Source of the DNA: Portulaca oleracea
Lineage: Eukaryota; Streptophyta; Magnoliopsida; Caryophyllales; Portulacaceae
Direction of reading: 5' to 3'
Length of the DNA stretch: 64,000 bases
Assembly (NCBI GenBank): GCA_029582165.1
Contig: CM055887.1
Coordinates: 13,319,190-13,383,189, forward strand
A model generated the notes under the pieces. That model made no database searches. It was given only the letters and a program-made list of their open reading frames with translations, and was not told the DNA's origin. The first letter of the stretch is position 1. Each line of letters begins with the position of its first letter. Below, piece by piece: positions 34,968-46,874 of this stretch. Both the position numbers and the translations under genes were made by a program.

Positions 34968-36735
34968 TTACGTGATCCCTTGCAGCATAGGTTTCACGTT
35001 GAGTAGACCATGGTGAGCCCTCTTCAATTGAGCTCTCGTGATAGACGACAATAGGGAGCTCCTTTTCAGAATTATCGTGACTGGGACTCGTGGGAATGAT
35101 CTTCTTTTTTTCACTAAACTCAGGCGTTCAGTGACCATGAAAGATATAAGCTTGGATTCGTTCCCAGTAGGCGTTGGTGATGTCTTTAGAGGAGCCAATG
35201 TAACCTTCTTGCCTTTTACCATCAGTGTGTAGGTATTGGCTCTTCCATCATGTATAACACTCCTGTCAAATAACCAAGGTCTTCCAAGTAGAATATGACA
35301 GGCTTCCATAGGTAGTATATCACACCAGATAGAATCTTGATAAAACTTTCCAATAGAAAAGCTTACCAAACATCGTTGAGTCACCTTTAAGCGTTTACCC
35401 TGGTTGAGCCATTGGATAGTGTAGAGCGTTGGGTGAGGGCTTGTAGGGAGTTGTAGTTTGTTCACCATAGTAATTGAAGCTGCGTTGGTACAACTTCCAC
35501 CATCAACAATCAAAGAATAAACTTTCCCTTGCACAGTACAACGAGAATGGAAGATGGTTTCCCGTTGTTGCAGATCTTCAGGAACTGGGGAGCTATTCAG
35601 AACTCTCCTCATAACCAGTATCTCTCCTTGATATGGTTCTTCCACGACCTCTTCTTCAAATTCGTTATGAGTGGTGTGGGGTTCTCCTTCTACATCGTCC
35701 GGTTCAGATTCAAAGAGAGCATTTTGGAATTGCATGAGTATGATGGCTCTCTTGTTAGGGCATTCAGAAGTATAGTGATCGAGTCCTTGACACCTAAAGC
35801 ACCTTCTCTTATCCGTGGGTGGAACTGGGACGAATTTGGACAGTTTGAGGAGTAGGGTTAGGCATTTTTGTGGCGGGCGGATGGGAATGGGTTTGGCTCT
35901 TTTGTAGAGTGTATGTTTGAGGCGAGTAGGCGGTTCTTTGGGAACTAGGGTTTCTGTTTGGCGTCTCCTTGCCTCTTCTTTTCTTTTGCTGTTCCACCTT
36001 GTTAGCTAAAGTACTTAATTCATCAAGAGTTTCATAAGGTTGAAGTTCCACCACATACCTTATATTTTCATTCAGACCAGCCAGATACCTCACAAGAGTT
36101 TGAGGTTCATCTTCTTTCAGATCACACCTCCAGAGTAGGTGTTCGAATTCCTTGGTGTATTCTTCAACACTCTTAGACCCTTGGGATAGTTGATGCAGTT
36201 TGAAGTAGTTATCCTTGAAATAACTCACAGGAAGAAACTTGGAGTGGAGTTTCTTCTTCATCTTTTCCCAAGAACGGATCTTTTCTTTCCCGGCATGTTG
36301 TCTCTTCTTCTGTAGGTTAGTCCACCAGATGCTAGCATGCTTTTGCAGTTTAAGAGCAATATACTTGACTTTCTTATCATCAGCAACATCTTTCAAATCA
36401 AAGACTCATTCGACAGCTTGAATCCAATCAAGAAAGATTTCAGGATCAAGATTACCGTCGAATTTAGGAATGTCAACTTTGAAGTCGAGTCTTTCTTCTC
36501 TGAGTGCACATCTAGGTTGACGTGATCTCCTTGAGGAGTTTGTTGATTTTTCAGCTTCGCTAGGACTGTTGTAGGAGCCCTCCTTAGATGATTCTCTGAG
36601 TTCATATTGTTGCAGAGGCATTTACCGCTTTAGTTGCTCAGAGAGATAAGCGACTCTTGCTTCTAATTCAGCCTTTTCTTGTTTCAATTGCTCATGAGAA
36701 TCATCACCTTCGTTACTCTTGCTTCCAGACGCCAT
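34968..36735 (-). pseudogene. gag-protease of Gypsy element 2
   Basis: The likely start is ATG at 36735 (MASGSKSNEG). The frame has a TAA before MPLQQYELRE (36621) and a TGA after FLDWIQAVE, then continues to 35809. That stretch holds the capsid (retrotransposon gag) domain with KLQKHASIWWTNLQ and SVEEYTKEFEHLLWRC. A one-base shift then leads to the zinc knuckle RCFRCQGLDHYTSECP and to the frame 35735-34968. The protease has D-G-G at residues 78-80 (LIVDGGSC), followed by CDILPMEACHILLGRPWLFD. A capsid plus protease with no polymerase suggests a cis-acting or helper-dependent element. The TGA could be CGA changed by deamination (inference). Confidence 0.75.
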
Positions 36736-36902
36736 AAGGATGGAGTTTGGAATATTAGGTTGACACTTTGGATTTGAAGGTTAAGTGTTTGGTATTGCAG
36801 GTTTGGTGTTTGGACTTGAAGGTTTGAAGGTTATGTGTTTAGGTTAACTCTGTGGAGTTCAGGGTTGCACACAACAATAACCTAGAGCTCTGATACCACT
36901 TT

Positions 36903-37254
36903 TGATGTATTACAAGATCAAAAGAGAGATTCTTGATCCAGTAATAATCATTACATGTGCAACCAAACTAGATGACAGGGAAGCTTCACGTGAATATGGA
37001 GGAATAGAGAGGAAATCACGTGAAATACAGGATCTATGGAGGGTTCTTTTGTCGTGAGGACTTTTGTGGATTCAAGAAACGAGAAAGATTGATTCTTGAA
37101 TAGGGAAAGAGGGAGGATGACGTGTGTATGAAGGGAGGGAGGGAGTATGGTGGCGTGAGGCCTTTTGTGAGAGAGAAGAGAGTAGAAAGTTGTTGTGAAG
37201 AGAGAGAGGGAGTTTGTTGGGAGTTTGTTATGGAGAGAGAGAGAGGGAGTGGAC

Positions 37255-37294
<40 letters not shown>

Positions 37295-38451
37295 GTGATT
37301 TGTGATGGAGGGAGACTAGGGTTTATCTTAAATATATTGATAGAAAGATAAAGAAAGAAATTATCTTAATTATATTGATAGAAAGATAAAACAAGATAGT
37401 TCAAGGGATCTATGTTGATATAGAAACACCACAAGAAAGAAACCCTAGGGCTAACTTAACCTTCAACCTAGTTACAGAAACACCTTCTAGGTTTAGGATT
37501 AAGCTCCTCCTAACCACTTGGTTGCAAAACCAAGATACAATAGAAGAGATTGAACGAGGTTCCTCACGAAACACTCAAGGGGTAAGCTAAAAGCTTGATT
37601 TTATTCGTGGTTGATAAACTGATTGCCTTTGAAAGGCTACTAGCCTAACTATTTATACTAATAGAGTCCTATATTGACTGGTACTCTAACTTGGCGTGCA
37701 AGCCAACCTAATATGACTAGGATTAGTGTTACTTGGCGTGCAAGCCAAGGTTTCCTAGTATTAGACGCCTAACTATACTACTCTCCCTTGAATTAGGACT
37801 CCTTATCCTAAGGGGAGTTAGTTATAACAACCTTATCCTAATAGGACTTGGATTTCCTAATCCAATATGGATTAATTACAAAATAAGCCAACCTTATCTA
37901 GGATAATAACAACCAATTAGGCGCCAATTCTATCCTATCACACGCCTAATCTCACACACACACCTTCTAGAATATTCTAGAACACTTTAGAACATTCTAG
38001 ACTAATTTAGACTCCTACTAGACTTGATGCTCAAGTTTATAACTTACTTGGCATCTTACATGACTCAATATAATAAGAGAATAATATAAATCACACCAAA
38101 ATTACCTAAAAAGTTACATCCAAAAGATCAAAACTGTGAAATTCAAATTGGACTTTGCTTCTGAGCCTTAGACGTGTGATGGGCCTATTTGGACGAGATT
38201 TTCGTGGGCTTTGATTCACTTTAGGATGTTTGGACATCCTCTTGAAACAAGAAGCACGCCATGTGAATGGGCCTTTGGACTTCTGCATTGTATCTTCCTT
38301 CTTTAGCCCACTTGATGTAATGAACCAAATCTTCCTTATTGGGCCTATACTGGATGAAGTCTTTTGATGAAGGACCCTATCTGTAGCTTGGAGTTTCCAT
38401 TGGGCCTTCTTGATTGGGCTTGGGGGACTTAGCGTGGGCTGATTTACATCA
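36903..38451 (-). repeat. 5' LTR of Gypsy element 2
   Basis: 1549 bp with the same ends as the partner. It has a longer (GA)n run at 37259-37293. The minus-strand PBS follows at 36902-36886. Confidence 0.88.
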
Positions 38452-38456
38452 TTTGA

Positions 38457-38613
38457 GATAATTTGGAGCTAGTTTGGCGATTAGAAATTGGTCATTGACC
38501 CACTCTTTTTTATCAGGTTTAAGCACATTGTTGTTTTGTTGGTTATTTAGTGAATTTCGTGCATGAAATTTATTGTTTCTAATTAGAAAATATTCATTTG
38601 GTATTAGAGCACG
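38457..38613. other. Spacer between Gypsy element 2 and old LTR
   Basis: Continues the sequence interrupted at 32949. It ends with ttggtattagagc (38598-38610), which resembles a PBS one base off, but no LTR end can be shown upstream. Confidence 0.35.
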
Positions 38614-39999
38614 TGATATATTGCAAGTGCATGGGTGTAAGTGTAGCATAAATCAAGATGGTTCCCACAGGAACTTGCATCACGACACACCAAAGTAGCC
38701 CTCTAACTAATTGTTGAATAGATTAGGTTTTTGTGATTGATTTTTCCAACAAACTAATCGAACCATCAAAGGAGTAAATTCTAGGGTTTAATAAAAGTTA
38801 TATAACATTCAAGGGGTAATTCTAAGTTGCTAACAAATCAAAGATTGTGGATTGAACATGAATTTCATCAATTTGAACAACTTTTAGGGTCGATAATAGC
38901 AGAAAACCTTTTGCAACGATCTTTTGAAAATGTAGGAATCGCCTAGGATAGCCAATCACCTACTGTTGTGGATATTTCAAAGTTAGCTAGGTTAATAATC
39001 AAATTATCAAATAACCCCTTACTCAAACCTCTATGTCTAGTTGATTTTTGAAGTTAGTTCAACTCAAGCTTTCCGATTATCAAATTTCTCCTGTTGGTGC
39101 TTCATTCAACATTCTATAACCATACTCTTGATGGGAAATCAAAAGCAATGATATACAAACCTGAAGACTAAATAGAGTGCATCTAAATAAAGTTCATAAC
39201 ATGTTCAATTCAACCAAAATCAATCCATTAGCAACTATGAAGTTTATCATCTAAACTAAGAAAAACTACTCACTAATCTTGTCCCTAATTATAAAGCAAG
39301 TTAGATATATGCTAAAAGCATGTAAATTCTATGAAGGTTGGCAAATAAATCAAAGTGTGAGGAAAATCTTGATGGAAATCTCAACAAGGAAGAGTTTTGC
39401 TTATCCCCACTTTACAACCAACTCGATCAACGTTCAACACTTCAATCTCTCTCAGTCTTCGATTAAGCGTAAATGCTGGAGTATGGAGTAAAGGTAGATG
39501 ATGAATTTCTGAAATGGAGTGGTGGATGATGATGAAACATGTCTAAAGCCCCCTTGATTATATAACAAAAATGGCCTAAAGTCGGCAAAGAGCACAAAAA
39601 TCACCCAGACATGGGGGTGTTGGAAAAGACTCAGACCCTGCCTTCCTAGACATGACTAGTGTCACCTGGAACACAGTATGTGTTAGATGTTTTCTTCACT
39701 TTCTTGGATTTTGGAGGGATGCACGACCATGTCAGGTCTTTAGCTGCCCATATCAACATAAATCCGGGCCAAATCTCTTCTTACGCCATGCTTTGGACTT
39801 CATGAGGGGGCAAACTTCGTTCTAAGCATCAAATTTGGCCATTGTCTTTCATTATTTTCCACAAAATTCCTACAACCAATTTCTAAACAAGACATAATAA
39901 AGAATTTTGGAAATAATATAACAGACTCACATCAAATATTTCCTAAATTCACATCAAAAGACCCAAATTATGATATATGCATTTTAGACTTAATTATCA
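38614..39999 (-). mobile_element. LTR of the TGATA...GCACTTGC family, with PPT-like flank
   Basis: 1386 bp. The plus strand starts tgatatattgcaagtgcatg and ends tagacttaattatca. Its start is the reverse complement of the last bases of the plus-strand LTR at 54251-55657 (gtgcacttgcggcctatca), and its end matches that LTR's start with phrases such as tcaaatatttcctaaattc. Beyond 39999 the minus strand reads gtttggggataaggac and catagggacatt before the LTR start, as expected for a PPT region, so this is probably a 3' LTR with a stub of interior. No TSD is found. The two similar lengths (1386 and 1407) support the limits. Confidence 0.65.
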
Positions 40000-40104
40000 A
40001 ATGTCCCTATGTTTAGTCCTTATCCCCAAACAATTCAAAATTCAAAACAAAAAGAAAAGAAAAGAAAAATACTCAAGGATAACCAAAAGAGTCTAGGGAA
40101 AAAG

Positions 40105-41130
40105 AAAATGGCTCAGCTCTTTGATTTAGCTACTAGGATAAGCTATTTACGACAAAAGTATTTGGTAAAATTAGCTGTTTGTAAAAATGTAAATTGATGA
40201 TTTTCCATTTATACCCTTAGCAATATGATTCTTTCCATTATAATTTTACAAATATTTTAAAATAGATTACAAACTTATAACTATAATATATTTTTTTCTT
40301 TAATATAAATTTTTGTTATTATTATTCAATACCAACTCGATTTTTATTTTAATAATTAGTAAATCGATTAAACCATTCATATGACTAGAGCAAACAAAAT
40401 GAAGAATTTGTTAACTGTGCAAATATATTCAATTAATCATTAATTTTTTCTACCAAAACTACATTTATTTATTTTGGTAAAAATACAGTGAAGGTAACAT
40501 ACAATTTTAGTGTCATTTATTGTTAATAAAATCATTATATACCATCAAACATACCTCTTACCAAAGAATTATTAAAGCGTTAAGAAAATATTACTAAAAT
40601 CATTGTTGTATGACATATGATGCAATTTTGGTGAAAATATGAGCGCAATTTATTAACTTTAAGAAAATGTTAAATTAGTCATTATTTTTTCTTCCAAAAT
40701 TTTATTTATTTATTTCGGTAAAAATAATTAAATGAATGTATTAGACAACTCTAGTATCATTTATTAATAATAATAATTCATCATTAAATATCATTAAAAC
40801 ATGACAATTACCCAAATGAATGAAAATATAAATTTTATTTGATATGGTAAAAAAATTATAAAAAGCTTTAAATTTTTTTAATTAAAATCATTATTATATA
40901 ATATAAGTAATTTGATGAAAATATGAGGCTAACATGGTAATTTTAGTCCAAAATAACTAATTAATGTTAATCCAAAAATATCATCAAAATAGCTTTTTGA
41001 AAAAGAGTCTTTAGGGGTCAAACCGATAATCCAAAAAGTTGTTTAACAAACACCACCTGAGTTGCTTTAACTTGATCAAAGAGGCTAAAATTGTGCCGAA
41101 AAAGCTATTTTGCCAAACAATGCCACTATG
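40105..41130. mobile_element. Possible long MITE, about 1 kb
   Basis: The left part (tggctcagctctttgattta ... taagctatttacg) and right part (aaaaagctattttgccaaac) contain loosely inverted agct/ttgg-rich phrases, and the interior is AT-rich without frames. Ends and TSD are not demonstrable by eye. Confidence 0.3.
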
Positions 41131-42531
41131 ATAGTTACAATCTAGATAAATATCTAAATTTTTATTTTAATAAAAATTATCTTTTTTCTAAAGTATTCCT
41201 AGATATTTTTCATATAAAATAGGATTACAATGATTAAATATTGATTTCAAAACCGATATCCTACCGGCTTAAATCAAATAATGGTTAATTTCTAATCCAA
41301 TATCATACCAGACCTAAATCAAATAGTTCTTCAATTTTTGCATTTCATCTAATTAAAACAGATTCAAAATTTTAAAATTATTTTAATTTTATTATTTAAA
41401 TTAAGTTATGTATTTCTGCTTTTTTTCGATTATTGAAAGTCAAAGGAAGGTTTACAAAATACAGCAAAACAACATTGCAAAACAGTAAACAAGCCACTTC
41501 AAAAGATAAAGATCTATAATGAAAATTGCTAAACAACCTAAACATAAGTAATACAGTAAAGACTTGCATACCCACTAAAACCAAAAAAAATTTCTCATTT
41601 GACTGCGACCTCACAAAAAAATCAACAACTTCACTTGGGTGAGTCATCGAGGACTCTCACACCTATATCATTACCAATAATCACAACCCTGTGATCTATC
41701 TCAACATCAATATCATCAAGAATGTCCTCTTCGAAGATGTTCACGCGGACCTATTCTTCCTAGCCTTCTGTCCATTCTTTTGGCCAACAACAATTTTACA
41801 AGTTACTTCTCTGACAAGGTACCACTTAGATTTTATCAACGTGTTCTATTTTTGATTTTTTGCTCCCAGCTCTAGCTACGCTCCGTAACCTCAAGAATGT
41901 ATTTCTACTTAATACGGCCCAACAGTAATAATGAAAAACTCTGCAAGTGAATCTCATTTTCACATGGTTTGAAAAATTCGATTATAAGTAGTCCTACATC
42001 GATCGACAAACTCCCAATATTGTGAAGGTACTTTAATTTTCAAGGTTAAAGTAACGAGGTACGTAGCTAGAGAACCATAGTCATTAGCCCATTTTGCAGC
42101 TTGATTGTGGGAGAGATCATAGGAGCCATGATTAATGATCGAGTATCATCCTAAGTCACCTACCTATAGCCTAAAGGCTAAAGCTAGTTAGTCTAAGCCA
42201 TTCTAATTATATTGTTTTTGTAAACAAGCCGTTTTACTATTGGTGCAATGAGATCGTATGTGATCATTTGCAAACTGTCATCAACAAGGGCATGGACCAT
42301 GGGGTTGCCTTAATTAAGGGTCTACAAAAAGTCTATAGAATTTCTTGTTAATTAGTTTAATCTTTAGTTAGTGGAGATCCATGGATTAATTAGTTGATTG
42401 AGACTAGAAACAACCCAACACCTACATCGATCCCTAGAAAAATCCCATAAATTTCTACATCAATCAGCTCAGCCACGTGAGTAGTTGAGTTTAAGTCAAC
42501 ACCCAAATATAGACACTAGAGTCACCTCCAT
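41131..42531. other. Intergenic, no gene seen
   Basis: No convincing coding, RNA or repeat feature. Confidence 0.45.
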
Positions 42532-42532
42532 A

Positions 42533-42567
<35 letters not shown>

Positions 42568-42569
42568 TG
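42532..42569 (+). repeat. (AT)n microsatellite
   Basis: Interrupted once near 42540; abuts the left end of a MITE. Confidence 0.9.
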
Positions 42570-43048
42570 AAAAGTTGGATTCTAATAATCCCTACTTTCA
42601 TACTTGGTATGTCAATAATCCCTACTTTATTTGTATTTTGACGGTCTAAAATAAAATAAAATTATATTCTGGTGGTACGTCACCGAGTCAAATGGTGGTG
42701 ACTCGGTGGTTTGCTAACGTATACCGGCGAGAGTGTATTTGACCGAGAATTAGGACCACCAAAACATAATCAACTATGAAATTGGACCACCAAAATACAA
42801 TAAATATGTCAATTAAACTATTAGAATATAATGACAATTTAAATGAGACCACTAACAAACAAAATAATAATCTTTGGTCAAACACACTCTCACCGGTACA
42901 CGTCAGCATACCACCTAGTCACCACCACTTGACTCGGTGGCATCTCACCAGAATAAAATTTTATTTTATTTTTTTAGTCGCTAGAATACAAAAACAAAGT
43001 AGAGATTATTGTTATACAAAAGGTAAAAGTAACGATTATTAGAATCCA

Positions 43049-43053
<5 letters not shown>
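42570..43053. mobile_element. MITE in an (AT)n tract, TTGGATTCTAATAATC family
   Basis: The left end gaaaagttggattctaataa and right end cgattattagaatccaattt are inverted. (AT)n lies directly outside on both sides. The interior contains cgaccgagtca/ctcggtgg segments as inverted pairs (gtcaccgagtcaaatggtgg against ccaccacttgactcggtgg), so the whole element can fold on itself. Confidence 0.75.

Positions 43054-43082
<29 letters not shown>
43054..43082 (+). repeat. (AT)n microsatellite between two MITEs
   Basis: Uninterrupted TA units shared as the boundary of two adjacent MITE copies. Confidence 0.9.
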
Positions 43083-43083
<1 letters not shown>

Positions 43084-43084
<1 letters not shown>

Positions 43085-43606
43085 AAAATTGGATTATAAT
43101 AATCCCAACTTTTACAAATTGGACAGCGATAATCCCTACTTTCGGTTTGTATTCTAGTGGTCCAAAAAAAAATTGTATTGTGGTGGCACATCATCAACAG
43201 TATACACTAAATATCATAGATTTTGTGTTGCGTTTGATTCAAAACTTAGTATAACACTTTACCACGATTTTTATGAATTTACTACATTTCTCCCAATTTT
43301 TTCAATGTTTTTATTTTTTACGACTTTTTCACTTTTATTCCTTTTAAAAAAATCATAATAATTATTCGGAATTTCAAAAAAATAATTTAAAAAATGTTTT
43401 AGCAAGTACATTTCATTACCTTTCTGGCGGTAGGAACGAAAAAAACAAAAACAATATGGGGTAGGCATTAAAAAAATAAAAAGAATGTGAAGGGGATTTG
43501 GTACCACTACAATACAATTTTGTTTTTTCTTGAACCACCAGAATACAAACTGAAAGTAGAAATTATCGCTATCCAATTTATAAAGTTTGGATTATTATAA
43601 TCCAAT
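43084..43606. mobile_element. Second MITE copy, same family
   Basis: Left end aaaattggattataataatc, right end ggattattataatccaatcc. Inside are catagattttgtgttgcg and ttgattcaaaactta phrases also found at 44750. Flanked left by (AT)n and right by tatatgtgtg. Confidence 0.72.
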
Positions 43607-43615
43607 CCTCCTATA

Positions 43616-43654
43616 TGTGTGTGTGTGTGTGTTGTATGTGTGTGTGTGTGTGTG
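43616..43654 (+). repeat. (GT)n microsatellite
   Basis: GT units with one ttgta interruption, abutting the left end of the third MITE copy. Confidence 0.9.
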
Positions 43655-43761
43655 AAAATTGGATTCTAATAATCCCTGCTTTTAGCTTTGACTAGTCAGA
43701 AGAAAACGCGCGTTGCACGCAATAAATATATTATGTGATAGAGTATTATTAGAGAAAGGTA

Positions 43762-44053
43762 CTCCCTCCATTCCAAATTAATTGACACTTAAACTAACTT
43801 TGTTCCAAAATAATTGTCATTTTCCATTTTTCAATACCTAATTTAATTATTTTAACTTTAATAATTAGGTTAACTTTTTACTTTTTCTATTAATAAAAAC
43901 TACTACTACTCACATTCTCTCACGGCCTACACATTGGTATTAGAAAAAGTACATTGAAAAAATAATGTTATTTAATTATGTGGGTAATTTTTTAGTTAAA
44001 CCTTGGTATGTGAAATTTTTTTAAATATGTCAATTAATATGGAGTGGTGAGAG
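43762..44053. mobile_element. Stowaway-like MITE with TA flanks
   Basis: The left terminus CTCCCTCCATTCCAAATTAA is flanked by TA (43760-43761). The right terminus is a decayed inverse, TTAATATGGAGTGGTGAGAG, flanked by TA (44054-44055). 292 bp, AT-rich, non-coding. Confidence 0.6.
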
Positions 44054-44642
44054 TAATAAAGAAAAAGAAAGTGGTCTTGCATTAACTTTAATATAAAAAA
44101 GTATAATTTTTTTTAAAGTTTTGGCAATTTGAGTAATGTGTAGTACGTGTATTTATTATATGTTTTGTAAAAATTTCTAAAATTTACACCTCCTCTCAGC
44201 AACTTGCCAACCAATATTGTGACAATAATTGCCAAACTTAATTAAATCAACCCTCCAAAGAACAAACAAAAGAAAATAATAAGGGTTTAGGATAAACTTT
44301 CAAGAAGCAAATATCTTGAATGTCATACGAACAATACTCGTAACAATGCTTGAAACAAAGTAAGTGCAAAGTTCTAACTTTGAAATTAGGAAACTAAAAT
44401 AAAAGATAAATAAATACAATAATATTTAATACCCCTATTTGAAATTAAAATCATAGAATAATCTCCCTATTTAGGAGTATTTGCTAAATGTCATTTGGAT
44501 AATACCGCGTGTATAATTTTGAATAGTAAAAGTGGATGTAGAATTTTAATATTTAATGATAAAAGCCTAGAATATAACCCCTTAAGTTAAGCAAAATTAC
44601 CAAAATGCGATTGGAATAGTAAATGGGTGCATTCAAGGTTTT
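44054..44642. other. Rest of the insert in the third MITE, no gene seen
   Basis: AT-rich. No frame or repeat recognised. Confidence 0.4.
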
Positions 44643-45067
44643 TAATATTTAAGGATATGTCAATAATCCTTACTTTACTTTTATATTCTGGTGAACCAAA
44701 AAAAAATTATATTTTAGTGGAACATCACCGAGTGTATACCCTAATTATCATAGATTTTGACTAGCATTTGATTCAAAACTTAACACAACATTTCCCCAAT
44801 TTTGTAATGAATTTACAACATTTGTCCCTTTTTTTATTTTTACTTTTATTTCTTTAAAAATCATAATAATTGCTTGAATTTTCAAAGAGATAATTTAAAA
44901 ATTCTTTTAGTAACAACACTTCATAACCTTTATGGGTGAATGAATGAAAAAAATAAAAACAATATTGGGCATGAATGGAAGAAGTAAATAAAAAAAACGT
45001 GGAGGGTAGATTTCATACCACATTAGTACAATTTCTATTTTTTTTTGGACCACCAAAATAAAAAAAT

Positions 45068-45275
45068 TATTAGATTTTAAAGAGTTTTTTTGCTTTTTCT
45101 TGTTTCTTTTTCTTTTCTTATGTACGTTTGTCAGGGCTATATATATGCCCTTCTCTATTTGGTTCTAATTAAGAAAGGAAGTTACAGTTTCTCTACCTCA
45201 GTTCTTGCCCTTTCTTCTGTTTCCTTCATTCAGGTTATTTCCAGTCAAGAGAATACCAATTTAAAGGTTTTCTCA
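45068..45275 (+). repeat. 5' LTR of the Copia element
   Basis: 208 bp. A TATA-like TATATATAT lies at 45138-45146. It ends TTCTCA directly before the PBS. Confidence 0.9.
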
Positions 45276-45289
45276 TGGTATCAGAGCGG
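45276..45289 (+). promoter_or_regulatory. Primer-binding site, initiator-Met tRNA
   Basis: TGGTATCAGAGCGG abuts the LTR with no gap. The first twelve bases are the classic plant Copia PBS. Confidence 0.9.
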
Positions 45290-45409
45290 ATCTGATCCAA
45301 ATCACGCTCTTTGTTCCTTCTCTCAAAATACGCTGCCATTTTTCTCCTTCTTCGTTCTCCTCCTTCTTCTCTATTTTTTTCTTCTTCTTTCTCCTCTTCT
45401 TTCCTCAGA

Positions 45410-46393
45410 ATGTCCGAAATCAAAGGAGACGCCAAGACACCCACCATCGATCCATCTGATCCCCTTTACATACACCCTTCTGATCACCCAGGCCAATCAC
45501 TAGTTTCTGAAGTTTTCCAGGGAGATGAGTTTTAAAATTGGAAGAGATCTGCCAGCATCGCTCTTTCGGCCAAAAATAAGCTTGTGTTCGTCGATGGTTC
45601 CTATGAGCAACCTGTGAAGAGTTCTCCCCTTCTACCTCTTTGGAAAAGGTGCCAAGACTTGGTGATATCTTGGCTACTCAATTCGCTGAGCAAAGATATA
45701 AGAGAAAGCATCCTGTACTCAGAAACGCCCAATCAGATCTGGAAAGAGCTCACAGAGAGGTATGGTCAAACAAACAAGGCGAAGTAATTTCAACTCTAAA
45801 AGTCGGTCAGTGCCCTAGCCCAAGAAAATCTTGACATCGCTATGTACTTCAACAAATGCAAGAAGGTTTGGGACCAAGCCACCCTTGTTGGAGGATTGCC
45901 ACGCTGTGGATGTGGGAAGTGTGCCTGTGATGTGAAAATCAACATTGCCCTGTTCAAGTATGCGGAAGACCAAAGATTCATTCAACTCCTTATGGGATTG
46001 AATGAAAGCTACACCAACCTACGGGGAAACATCCTTATTATGACACCCTTTCCCAACATAAGCCAGGTCTATGCCATGGCCTTGCAAGAGGAAAGACAAC
46101 GTCAGGTCAGGCACATTTCCAATTTCTCTTCTGAGAGTGCATCTTTTCAGTCCTCTACTAACTACCAAAGGAAGCCAAAATCAAAGAAAGAGGTCGTTAT
46201 CTGCACACACTGCAAGAAGCCTGGCCACCTAGTGGATAAATGTTACAAACTCCATGGGTACCCAAACAAAAATGAGAAGGGGAATGCACAATCTTCCAGG
46301 AATAGAGGAAGAAACGAGCAAGGAGCAAGATTTGCCAATGTAGCTCAGGGTACGGAATACGGATCTAGAAATCATTCTCCGGCCAATTCTTGA
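45410..46393 (+). pseudogene. Copia gag (UBN2-type) with zinc knuckle
   Basis: One frame from ATG at 45410 reads MSEIKGDAKTPTIDPSDPLY, then YIHPSDHPGQSLVSEVF and LVFVDGSYEQP, the N-terminal gag signature of short-LTR Copia elements. It is broken by TAA at 45533-45535, 45785-45787 and 45797-45799. It then continues in register through CGCGKCACDV to the knuckle ICTHCKKPGHLVDKCYKLHG (C-X2-C-X4-H-X4-C) and a basic tail, ending with TGA at 46391. The protease follows in another frame, so a frameshift lies near 46390. Gag would form the particle; this copy cannot be translated whole. Confidence 0.88.
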
Positions 46394-46442
46394 GAGTCCC
46401 GACTTCACTCTACCTGGGCTCGATCATGGGCAGTCCAAGCAA

Positions 46443-46874
46443 ATGCTCCAATTTCTGAGGGAGCTTCAGAATGGAGCTAGAAAAGAAGCAATATACCAAC
46501 ATGATGAGTTGGCTCCGGCACATACGGCTGGTATTGTCTCTCTTCCCTCTGATAATACATGTCTTGTCTCCATTGTTGCAAATACAACTTGGATTATTGA
46601 CTCTGGTGCTTCTGACCATATGATGCATGATAAAGAAATGTTAACTAATATGAAAATCTTAGATGTTCCAGTCACCATTGTCCTCCCAAATAAAGAAAAA
46701 ATAAAGGTCACACAGTATGGCGACTTTAGGTTAAGTGATGACATGGTCCTTTCACATGTTCTCCTTGTTTCTAATTTCAGTTTCAATCTTATCTCTGTAA
46801 AGAGACTCAGTCAACAGTTGGGATGTAGTGTTGTCTTTATCCTCAAATCTGTACCTTGCAGGGCCCTTCTTTGA
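46443..46874 (+). pseudogene. Copia aspartic protease region
   Basis: The 143-residue frame contains TWIIDSGASDHMMH (active site D53-S54-G55), then VTIVLPNKEKIKVTQYGDFR and LISVKRLSQQLGCSVVF. That is the standard Copia protease followed by its C-terminal strand. It stops at a frameshift around 46825-46855, after which the GAG-pre-integrase region begins in another frame. The catalytic motif is intact. The frame upstream of the Met is continuous for about 18 residues (PGLDHGQSKQ). Confidence 0.85.

Larger units (their letters stand above)
32950..38451 (-). mobile_element. Gypsy gag-protease-only element 2, TSD tttga
   Basis: A complete minus-strand element. LTRs are at 36903-38451 (5') and 32950-34480 (3'), with a perfect TSD tttga at 32945-32949 and 38452-38456. 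The minus strand reads aaagTGGTATCAGAGCTC after the 5' LTR (PBS) and caaaggggggatgatgtaaa at the PPT/3' LTR junction. The 2422-bp interior holds gag with capsid and knuckle domains and a protease, then about 490 bp of spacer. There is no RT, RNase H or integrase. LTR ends (plus strand) are TGATGTATTAC and GATTTACATCA. Confidence 0.87.

Noticed and set aside
38598..38610. Primer-binding site ttggtattagagc
   Set aside because: It resembles a PBS, but no LTR end or repeat partner can be shown upstream, and the adjacent LTR is in the opposite orientation.
45090..45503. 137-residue frame across the 5' LTR and leader of the Copia element
   Set aside because: It runs through LTR, PBS and leader in a frame different from gag (45410); the gag frame has clear domain motifs.
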